A DNA stretch of 64,000 bases from Patiria miniata (Eukaryota; Echinodermata; Asteroidea; Valvatida; Asterinidae), in the NCBI RefSeq assembly GCF_015706575.1, contig NW_024037056.1, forward strand, positions 2,008,109 to 2,072,108, written 5' to 3'. The notes below the pieces were generated by a model, which searched no databases, was not told the origin of the DNA, and worked only from the letters and a program-made list of their open reading frames with translations. The position numbers and the translations under genes are program-made. Shown here in pieces: positions 45,901-57,900 of the stretch. How positions within the stretch are numbered: the first letter of the stretch is position 1; every line of letters starts with the position of its first letter.

Positions 45901-48900
45901 AGGTTATCTTACCGGTCCATCCCAACATGACCAAGGCGGACTGGGACCAACGACGCACCTTGCAAGACATGCTGCAGAAGATCAAGAAACACTTCGTACA
46001 GGAGGCGCCCGTCCGGGCAATCCTGGAACAGATGAGCACCGAACTAGAACACGTAAGATTAGTGTGTCTGTCTGTCTGTCCCACTCTCTAGTTGTTATGC
46101 TGTCATTCATAAGAACATGAGACAGTTTTTTTTATACACTAATTCAGAGAAGAAAATAAGAAACCACTTTTTTAGGTGAAACCATGGATCCTTCACATAA
46201 GGATAAACAACTCCCCAAATTTCTGGCTGCATGCATGTTTGGGCGTCGCATGTGCGCGAGACGTGCACTCATGCATGACTGCACAGTCAAATTTGTAGGA
46301 AGCCAGCTAGCTGTTGGGCGCGTGTGCACGCATTGTCCTACATGTTCTATGCGTTGTTCTGTGCACGGTCGTGGCATATCACGCATGTAGACAATCCGTT
46401 CCGTACATTTTGCACACAAGCTCAGAGGAGTGTTGTTTATCCTTGTGTAGAGGATCCATGGTGAAACTAAGTTCCTTTACATGCCGTACACGTTCTTAAA
46501 GACAAGGCGTGTGCATTTTGTTAACCTATTGGTCAAAGGAGCCCAGAATGCATGCGTAATACCTTAGTGTGACTTCACAAGCCTGGCTGCACCTCAGAAA
46601 ACTGAAGTCTATTGGTTAAGAGCCTATCACATGGGTGGTCTCAAGCTGTTGTTTTAAAATAATGGTTAACGTTTTATGAAACCGGTTGTGAGATGCTGCA
46701 CTCCAGGAGATTTTGCTGTGAATGCTTCATGACATCACATTCACTTTGCATATGCTAATATGCACCCAAAATATGTAGGAACCAGCATTTTGGTTGCAAA
46801 AATAAGCTTTTCCACATTTTTGTCGGCAGCCCTTTCTGAACTTTTTGCATTCTTGTTTGAAATTATAACTTTATTTATAAATGAAATGTAAAGTACATTT
46901 TCCCTTTTATTTTTCCAATCTTTTCCGTAAACCTATAGCATGGATCATACCGGATGGACAAGGATTCCATGGAATCCATGAATGATTGCCTGGTGTTGAT
47001 CCGTAACATACTCCACATCGAGGAAAACACCGGAATGGAGAGCAATAATGATATTGTCAGGTGAGCTCCTAGTTTTGCTTCCGTGACATTTTCCCGTCAA
47101 GGAAAACACCGGAAGTGAAACCAACAGTTTGTTTGAGGATCTTCTCGACGTGTCATTCACTGTAATACAACAGGGTATTTCTAAATGCCATTTTCTCAAA
47201 AACTACATTTACAACTTCAATTTAGTTAACGGTGTATATTTCCGTTACCGAACTCAGCACCCCAAATGTTATATACCATTGAAAAGCTCTTGTTCGGCAG
47301 AATCCAGAAATAAAAATATCTCAATTTCTTTTAAAAGTCCAACTTTATGCTCATTTTGTGTTGACGAGTCACATACATCTTACGTTTACATTTGTCATTT
47401 TTGCTTAATACAGACACATGCTGGATAACGACTTTGGTGAAATTATCCACAGCATGCTAAGCAGAGAAGAAGCGGTAAGCAGATTCTGTTGTGGTTACAT
47501 TTATAAAATGCTGCTAAGCGAAAATTATATGCTTATTTATAGAATGCTGCTAAGCGAAAATTATATGCTTATTTTTGTATTTCGATGAGAATTATTGGTT
47601 GACAGTCAAGGAAATATCAGTTATAAGTATGAAAGAAAAACGCCAAATTAATTTTTTTGGAAAATTCACGTGACGAACTGACAAACCTAAGCCACATTGT
47701 GCACCCGGCAAGATTCGAACCCAGACCACTCTTCAGGTTAGCGAGCTCCAGTACCGTGGCCAATATGGTTTTATCACAAGAAATTAAATAAATAACTTTT
47801 ATTTGGATATTGTTAATTTTTTTTTTTTTTTTAATTTTTCTTGCAGGAGATTTGGATTTCAGCAATGGTACAAGTCGTCCGGCTTATGTTTCGCGATCAG
47901 GTAAAAAAAAAAAAAAAAAAAAAGATTTAAAATTGAATGTCAAAGATTGTTTCACATGTCAGTAACTTAAACGTGCAAAGTAGAATTAACTTCACTCTTA
48001 AATAAAATAATGGAAGTTTATTTCAGTTTGGTCATTCAATACCTCATTATTGGAAACATTTACAATTTTAGTTGTTTGGTTATGTGACAACTTGCTCCAA
48101 ACAACTGGCGGTGTTTTATTTATTTTTTGAGTATTTGATCACGGCTTTCCTTTTTGTCACTTCAGATGTCTCAAGATTTAGTCAAGCGAGCCGCTAAGCT
48201 GTACGAGAAAGGAACTCTCTTTGCACCTGCGTCGCAAGAAACGCAGTCAAGCGGTACAAGTCCTGAACAAACGGGCGCAGAGAACGTTGAAGTCGACGTA
48301 AAGTCACCGTGGAAGACTTTGAGGGAGTCAAGCCCACCCCTTGCAAAAAACGGCTGCTCTGCCTTTCAGATTCACACGCTGGACGATAACATTTCCTCTG
48401 GAAGCAGTGAACCCTTGGGTTATTCGAGCAGTGACTCTGGCTTCCCCCTGTCGGAGGGTTTTGCCACGGATTCTAATAGCGATACAGGTTTGTCGGCCGA
48501 GAAGCATCCGGACGAAAAAGCCGACGATGAGAACAGTGAGACGGTAAAAGGTGGTGGCGCACCTGTTACTAGCCACGACGGCGATGATGTTGGAGGTCAA
48601 AGCTCGGAGACAAGTAGTAGCAGCAGCGGGATTGATTCGTCGCCGGGGGTGCCGCCATCTCCCAGGGATCTCTCGACCGACGAGGATTCTTTGAGAGATT
48701 CCTTGACGGGGTTCGCCCTCGCTGATGACTCCTCGACCTGCTCGGGGAAGGAGTCCCCGCGGAGCGTGGATGCGTCGCCACCACCCGCAACGACAGAGAC
48801 GACGAGCGAGAACAACTCTTCCAAGAGGCCGAGAGAATATCTCTGCAGGCCGAGAGAGGATCCCCGTGGAAGCCCAGACAGCCAGGCATCAGAAGAGGTA

Positions 48901-51900
48901 TGAAATCTGCAGCCGATTTTACGAAACTTTACGCAATGGCGTTACTCCACTTGCGCCGTAATTTGTTACGTAAGTTGCGCAACATTTCACGCTGCGCAAC
49001 ATTTCAGTTAAGTTTCATAGTGCGTAAGTCTGTGACTTTACGCAACGCATTATGGTGAACTTGCACAATAATTTTAGGTGGCGTAAGTGACTTAAAATTA
49101 ACTCTTTTACAGGCAATTTCGTGATTGTCATGGAGCCTGTCATTGCTGAAGTTATCAAACTTCATGCAAGACACTCACAGCTTTGTGTTAGAACTGGACT
49201 ACTCTTTTTCCGTAACAGAATTCTTAGAGTTGCCACACGATTCCTAAGAAAGTCAGTCAAAACTATTTTTAAAATGGCAGGCGGAGACGACTCAACGACT
49301 GTTTCATGACCAAACAGAAATCACACACAAACAGCCTCCGTAAATGATTTAACTACCCTCGTCCCAAGATGCTTAAATTATTTAAAAATGTTACGTAGCT
49401 AGGCCAAGTTTCGAATCTATTGTAAGTTTGTTGCGCAGCTGCGCAACAAATCTGTTGCTTAAATCCTAAGCACTGTTTCATGACATCAGCTGCTGGGAAG
49501 ATTCTGGAAAAGTTGTTCAAAATCTGCATGGCCTTTTACGGATAAACTTGTCCACAAGTTCTCCCTGTATTTATTGACAGGTCTCCTTTTTACTTAAATA
49601 TTGCTAATGTCCAGATGTGATTCCTTGCAACAGGACGATACCGACAGCAGGACGTCGGGGAACGATTCGACATTTAGCGTATCCTCAGATAACAGTTCGT
49701 CGTCCTTCACCAGTTCGTCAGAGACCGGTTCGTCTTTCAGTACGAGCAGCACGTCCATGGACGGAACTGGCAGGAAGCAGGAATTATTAAGGTAAGGTCA
49801 TATCAAGTTGAACATTTGAAACTCCAGCGCAGGCAACATTCTCAATAGTGTAGTCCGTTGTGCTAAGTTTCTTAATTACTCTAACATTTGTCGGTCAAAA
49901 AATGTCACCTTCATAATTTCCTCATTCAGACATAGCCAAATAAAGTGGTGTCACCAGAGAAAAAAAATGATTCAGATAATTTCGCTTTTCCTTTTAGCAT
50001 TTGGACACAGCTCACCCAAGTGCTATTAAATCACGAGACAAAAAAATTCCAGAAAAGCGCCAAGCAATTTTTTTGGACTTGTTGAGGTGTCCATAGGTGA
50101 TCCTGAGAGTTTCACGGAATGTATACCTGAAATGCATATGGGCTTCCGCAAGCCCATCTTTGGAATATGCCCCCTTTTTTTATGAAAAAGTATGCCACAC
50201 CCCCAAAGGGGTAATTGCTCAAGAGACACTGCTTTCCCATAGCTTGTGATGTTGCGGATGGCCAGAACCCAATAATTAAAGTATATTTATCATTAAAAGT
50301 TGTGAGTAGCAAATCGTTTTCCTTCTTGACTTCCAGAAACCGGCTGTGTAAGTTTGCCGTGAGGTTTTGTCAGCACGGACTGAACCGATTGATTCTATTA
50401 TCGCAGGTGAGCTAATTGGAGAGTTATTTCAAAACTTGTTGGTCCTCGTACAGCTTCAAGACTTCTGTTCTTGTTAAAATTGCTATGTACTGGATGGAGA
50501 GATTGATTGTTAAAATTGCTATGTAGTGAATAAAAGTAAAGTAAAGCTAAAGTGGACGAACCTGTGTTCACAGGAACGGAGTGCCATCTCTCTTTCTAAG
50601 CGTTTGGGCCAGACTCATATGCTGCTGTGGGGGACCGCCACACCTCCTCCACAGCGAGTCTGTTACCTTCCCAGCATTGAATAATGCCGGTACCCATTTA
50701 ACACCTGGGTTGAGAGGAGTAATTGAGGTAAAGCGCCTTACTCAAGGGCACAACACGCATGGCCACGGCGGGGCTCGAACCCACAACCTCACGATCATGA
50801 ATTCTGTGCTCCACCGCTAGACCACACATACTAGATGGAAAGATTGATTATATAGAATAATCATGTTGTTTATTTTCTGACTGATTTCTTTTTCAGGACA
50901 ATCTTCTGCAGCGTGTTAACGACTGCTACGTCTTGTGGTGTATGTCCTACTTTCTTCCCTTCTCGTCGCTGCCCTGCATCAGTTACAGTGACGTCAGGTA
51001 AACCTTGATTGCCGTTGGAAATTCACCATTTTCAGATCTGTGACCATACGCTTCAACAAATTCATTTTTTTGGGCATGTTTCATTCCAACTCCAAACTTT
51101 CCATTTTTTTTTTTTTTTTTTTTTGGTGTCTGGAACTAAAAAATGTTTTTAGGTCAATATCAAAACAGCCTTGCGAGCAGATGTTCCTACTTTATCCTGA
51201 TTGTAGGGCGGGAATCAGCCTACCTGAGAAAACAGAATTCACTATCGAAGTTTTACATAGTAGTGAGCGAGAAGTGTTACATGTACATAATCCAATGGTA
51301 CTGTACGTGTATTCAAAGTGAAGTGAATCGTTTTTGGAAAATTGGTCAATAAATGTTACCTTACAACGGTCAGCTGTTTCGCTGTGAGCTGTAATCACAC
51401 AAATAAAAGTCAGACCTTGAGATTCTTTTCCAATGTACGAAACAACACAAAAATGCTCAGAGAATACTTGAGTCCATTGTGAGTGGTGGCCATATTTGCC
51501 GTGCCAGATCTTACGTAATCACTTCGATGGTGAATTGTTGTCCAGCCACAAGTAATTCAAAAATTGTGAAGTGGTTATTCAACAAGTTAAAGGCGCATTT
51601 TTCTTCTTTGAAACAACACTAATCTTTTTTTTATTGTTGATGATAAAAACAAGCAGCTTGTTTAATTTTTGTCATTTCACCCGTATTAAACTATCATGAG
51701 ATCTACGTTTTAAGATGACAACAACTGTAAAGAAATCAAGGAATTTGAAGTCTTCTTTCTACTTCTTTGAACGCAGGTATAATTTGTCCAGCATGGTGGT
51801 CACGTATCTCATGTTCGTCACTCTGAACACGTGGGAGAGTTTCACCCTCGCTACCGGCGACGCGACGGCCGACAGTAAATCCAACATCCTCTTCAGAAGG

Positions 51901-54900
51901 TAGGGTGCCGTCTTTAGTCGTAAATCATCTTCACAGCTGCGAAACTTAATTGGCAGATTGTAATATTTGAATAGTTGATCAAGGCCACGTTTAAATAATC
52001 GAATACTTTAGTCTTCTCTTGAGCACATTGTTTTTGTTCACTCTCTTCTCAGATTGTATCTTCTTGTCGCCAGTCTGAGGCAAATCCTGTCGAGTACTCG
52101 GCGGTTCATGGAGAAGGAACTCGGAACCGAGGAGCGAGAGAGTCTGAGTAACTTCATGAGTGAGTATCCTACCTGTCACAGGGTTTTAATCTTGAGATTA
52201 ACCCTTTGTGTGCCAAGGAAAAGGACGTCAATCACTTTTTGAGATTATCGAGTTTAAAGGCTTTTGCACTCCCATTTCTAACTTAACCACTTGACGCTGG
52301 GATTATCGTGCCTCGCTTGACCGGTTTGCACGCGTGACTGCACAGCGGCCTTTGTCCAGTGGCAGCTGCACGGCCCACAGACTGCATTCCATGGCCTAGA
52401 ACGGCTTCTGTAACCTCAATTCTATAAATTCCTCCACTCTGGCAAAGAGGATTTGATGGATTCAGGGTAGAAGGGTTAATATACCAAAATGTTAGTTATG
52501 GATCCTTGTTTTCTAATTTTCCTGTTTTTGTATCCACCCCCCCCCCCACTCCCCCAGATTGCCTTTGTCATTTGGAAGGACTGCGCAAGCTCTACTTGCT
52601 CCTCCTGCGCAAGTTCCGTCCCAAGAACGAGTCGGTCCAGTACCTGAGGGCACTAGTCGTCGGCAACGACGAACTGCTCCGCATCATCACCAGCGAGCAG
52701 GCGTACGCCGTTGAAGGAAACAGCAAGTTCAACTGTGAAGAGCACGTCAAGCAGTGAGTGCCTTAATCCGATCATTTGTAGTTCATTTTAAAGGCATATA
52801 AGATCATTTGCATTTCATGCATTTTGTTTGTTTCCTATAATAACACCACTCAAAATCCAAAGAAGAATGTTCCAAACCTAACCTGTTGAAGTTTCAGCTC
52901 AGTGGATATAACCCTTTTTCGAGAAAATAGTGAAAAACCATGCTAAACCTATTGATCGTGAAACACGGTTTCGTCAATTGAACTCTCTATTCCCAACGAT
53001 CAGTCCATTGACCGAAGTCGACATCGTTGGAAGTTACGATGCACACACTCGCACGGTTGCTTTAATTTGTTGGATCGGTGCGCGACAATCGCGTAGCTGC
53101 AATCGGCTCAGTGAGAACGTGTCTCGGACGCTGAATTCAGTCCCAATTCAAAACATGATTCAGCAACTTTTGACTTGAAATCGGGATCCTAGAATGCTGT
53201 TTTTCTCGGAATATACAGCTGAAGCTGAGCTGAAATGTCATCAGGTTAGTTGTTCAGCACCCTTCTTTAGATTTTGGGGGCGTTTGTTGCTTCAAACGAA
53301 CAAAATGCACAAATTACAAATGATGGACTTAACCTTTAAGTAACTTTGACTAGGACAGGATTCGAACCAGAAACTACTTGAGTGCAACCTACGCAAAGGG
53401 TTTGAACCTGTGACCACTCAATTATAATTCAAGTGCTCCACCAAATCAATCTCGATTTGTTTAAGAAAATTTGACTTTTACAGGAGTAGAAGCAGACAGC
53501 CGTACGTTTGTGGATGTTTTTTTTTCAAAAACGGAAAGTTTTTGCAAAACTTTTGCTTAGTTTCTTGACTTTGATCTTTTTGGATGTCATAACTATTTTT
53601 TGTCTTGTTCTATCCTTCCCTCCGCAAAGGTTGGCAAGTCGCCAAGTCCTGCTGACCTACAACGAGCTGCTGACGAAGTTCAGCAGCAACACCCAAGAAG
53701 AAAACGAGGCGGCGTTCACACTGATGTACCACACCGCCGTCGATCTGCGGAATCACAAGCTGGTCTACCAGCTATCGATACTGGACACTTTTGCCGATCT
53801 GTGGGAACATGGGGCTGAGGACTGCATATCCCAGGTAATGATTGACAACGGTGACAATATGTATGAACGCCTACCACACTGGTACCAAACATTAAAGGCT
53901 AGCTGGTATCACTACATGAACTGGGCCAAGGGGTTTTCAGAACAAAGAATGGAATACTTGAAACCGATCATACACCTTCATGCCTTGTGAGTTGTGAGGT
54001 GTATACATGTGCGGACGTATTGCAGCTTTAACCCTCCTGCTGTCTGAACAGTCACAGACAGTCAAAATATCAATCCTGTTCCCCTGCCTTGCCTTTTACA
54101 CAGGCTAGTCACCAACAGTCAGGTCATACTTCAAGCAAGCGCTGTGACTAGTCAAATTCAGTCAACTGACAAAAGCAGACAAGTGGTATTCATAGCTGGC
54201 CTATCAATCACCTGCAATCAAAGCATAGCTGTAACAAGTTACATAAAGAGTCACAGCCAGTCAATCCTGCTTTATGAAGGCTGGGAGCTCTTAACTGTTG
54301 AAAACAGTCACTTGATTGATTTTAACTAAAAAGAACAACTTGGCACAGACTGTATGTTTGCATAGGAGGGTTAATAACGTAAACTGATAAATCTAAGGAA
54401 GAGCATTATTTATGCTTGCAATTATTCACGTACCAAAGAATTAATGTAAAAAAAAGATAATTTTTTTCTCCAGGAGTAATGTAACAGAAATGCACATTAT
54501 GTTTTTTTAAGTTGCTGAATCAGCATGACTCTGCATTTGGAACCCCCCCCCAAAAAACCCAATTTTTAAAATATTTTCTATGTGACGTCGCAATAAAGGC
54601 AGGCAATGAGTACACCACTATCTTTCCCCCCCCCCCCCCCCCCAAAAAAAAGCCATGGGTTCAAGTGGTTAGAAATTGCCTCAGATCGCACGACAGAGCA
54701 TCTAGAATCCAAACATTTTTTGGGCCCCTTAAGTGCGCCCCGAACCCCACGCTGTAATTTTTTGGACCCACTTTGTGGGGGCCCCCAAAATTTGTGTTCT
54801 GGATCCGCCCTTGTAAATATGGACCTTGTAAATATGGACAAGGGTGATGTGACCAAACAGATAATGACATATGACATCTCTTGTTTTCGTTTTGGTTTCG

Positions 54901-57900
54901 TTTCAGAGTTCTTGGGACTTCATGGATCACATTGTTCAAGTCTTTGCCGAGCACAGCGTGAACAACCCTGACATACTGATGGAACACATTGCAGCCTCAA
55001 CAAGCAAAAAGAGGTATCGTTCATTGATTCCGATCACTTAATCATTCATTCATAAATACCTAAGACAGTTTACCCACTCCTATTGGTCGAGAGCACATCA
55101 CGTGACGTGTGTGGTTTAAAATGCTTGATAAAACACTGGTTGGCTAAACACTTTTCCGGTGTCACATGAAATTTTGGACTCCTATGAAATCTGGCCCCTT
55201 TACCATTTTTAGGGACTTTTTTACAGTGTCACATGAAATTTGGACTCCTATGAAATCCTGTCCCTTTTTTCCCTGTTATTGGTTGATAGAACGATCACAG
55301 TCTTCACTTAGGCAAGCGCAATACCACCAATGGGACCGTATTTTGATAGTCCTAAATTCACACTACACTGGCACTGCTGCGTTCTGCGCCACATCGCGCA
55401 GTGCACGCCACATCGCGCAGTGCACGCCACATGCTCAGCAATCTCCATATAAGGAGATGTTTACAACTGCTCGCAAGAGGCACATACCATAACATAGCCA
55501 AAGAGGTGTTTAAAAAGACATGAAGTAAACTTGTTGAACACACCCTGATATTTCTGGCCTCGCTCGCTGTGAGCGGGTCACTGATAGATACTTCTAGCCT
55601 CGCTCGTTGCGTGCTTATCCATCATCCGTTCTGAATACCGCAAAAGCTTGACGTGCATACACGTCATCGGACGTGAAGTGGATTATCAACTCAATTTTTA
55701 TGCTCCTTTTTTTTTTTCTCTCAGGAAGTATGAGGAGCTTGATGACAGTTCGGAGGATGAATATTCCCCGTTTAAGGTATCTTAAAGACTAATTTGCATT
55801 TTTCCCCAAAGTAACCTACCAAATTATCATCAAAAAGCTGACTTGGATTAAAGATTGTACTGGTACTAAACACCCTGTGAAATTATTCCATCTGGCTTGC
55901 TGTCATTAGAAGAAATCAAGAAACGTAGGTGATTTCCAACGATCAGTCAATTGACTAATTTTTGGAAATACAGAATGCTATGGACGAAATCGTGTTTCGT
56001 GATCAAAAGGTTAAGCATGCTGTCTCACTGTTTTCTCGAAAAGCGTCATTTGTGCCGAGCTGAAATTTAACAGGTTTGGTTTTAAAATTCGTCTTTGGAT
56101 TTTGAGCGATGTTATTATTGGAAACAAACAAAATGCACGACAAGCAAATGATCCCATGTGCCTTTAACTTTCTCTTTTGCAAAATTCCTGTGTCCGTTTT
56201 CGTCTCTGATTTTAACAGATGTTCGCTGGATTTTTCTTTCTGACTTTTCAGAAATCGCTGACTGCCAAGGGAGGGTTGAGCCTACCCACAATGCACAGCA
56301 GCGGCAGCGAAGACGAGACTGCCGAGACGAACCACATCAAGGACAACGTCAAAACCTGCATCAGGGCGCTAACCATCAAAGGTGGGAACCAGCCAAAATC
56401 AGTATACATTGCGTGGCATTTTTGGCCGGTAACCAATTGTGCTTAGCCAGAACTTTCTGTGGTTACCAATTTTTTGTTTGTCCTAGTGTGACACAGAGAG
56501 TGTGTTCGATTACTTACCCCAGCTTACTTGCGCCTGCTCCTCGCGTGATGACAGACATGCGCAGTGGAGCAAAATAAACGAACGGTTGCGGGTAAAGTTT
56601 CGTGTAAGAACTAGAAAGTTGAACTTGACATGATACAGGCTGCATTCGGTCTTACTAATGGAGATCAATGATCCGAATCAACTGTCTAGAGCTAGGTCTA
56701 GGTCATAGGGTCTTGGTCCACGCCCATTGAAAATTCGCCGGGACGCGCTGACAATAGACGTATAGCTGTAGCTCTGGAAGCCCGTTTCGGGCACAGCCTG
56801 AGACGCCCGCCGGACATCACGTTGGCAGCCATGTTTATTGCATGGCCTTATGGGATACTTACCCAAGTAACCGGCTCGGCGAGTCGGTTACTTGGACCAG
56901 GCTCGAGTAAGCGCGATAAGTCACGTGAGAGGTAAATCGAACGCTGTCGCGCTTGCACGAGTAAGCACGGGGGAAGTAATCGAACGCACTCAAAATCTGA
57001 TGGCTTTACTCGCTTCTAGAAATAAGTTCTAGGCAAGCGAAACATTTCTCTTCTACGTCAGATGGAAATCTTTTTCTATGTAAATGTATGACATTTTGTG
57101 AATTTTATTTTTTTTTTGCAGGAAAGGGGGTTCAAAGCATGAAAGTGAATGCAAAAGCCATTTTGTGACATCACGGCAATCGTTCAAGCGTTGGAATTTT
57201 AAAAAATTGTGTTTGTTTGTTTACTTGGTTTCAGGTTACAAGCCTCAGATTCGTGGCCTGCAGAACTTACTGCTGGAAACATGCTATGCCAAACTAGGTA
57301 AGATTTTAACTTGTTTTGCTTTAACTTACTGATACATCTATTGCACTTGTTGATCCTACGTGCCTAAAAATGATATCCACTTTACTCTCATCCATATCTT
57401 CTTATCTTCCAGCTTGTCCCAAGACGGCAGTCGTTGAGCCCGTGGTTTGGTTGAATCACAGTAAGTACTTAAAAACTTTAACGTGTCATTTTTAAGAACA
57501 AAACTTCTGGAAAAAAAAAAGGTGAAGTTACAATTGTTGACTGCTGTGATGTGGGATATGACATTTTGAACACCCGATGGGCGCATAGCACCTGAGGCGA
57601 ATTTGTTATACCTGTGTCTTGGATTTTGATGTAAAAATCACGAAAACAAACAGCAGTAAACACAACAATCATGACAATCGAACGCCAACTCACATGCATG
57701 TCGCATGCTCGAAACGGCTGATCGTCTGCTAGTTCCCTGCTCTCACTCATGTGTGAAAACATTGTGAAAATAGCATGGATACCAACGATACAAGCGTTTC
57801 ACACCATACGTACCGTACGTACAAAGTCATAGCTTAATCCCGGTGTACGTGATATCCCACAGGGAGTGTGCCATGACTTTTTATAAACTTAACAAGTGAT

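Noticed and set aside
48328..48889. Antisense open frames opposite tim exon 8
   Set aside because: Low-complexity shadows of the Ser-rich sense frame. The sense exon has matching phases and splice sites.
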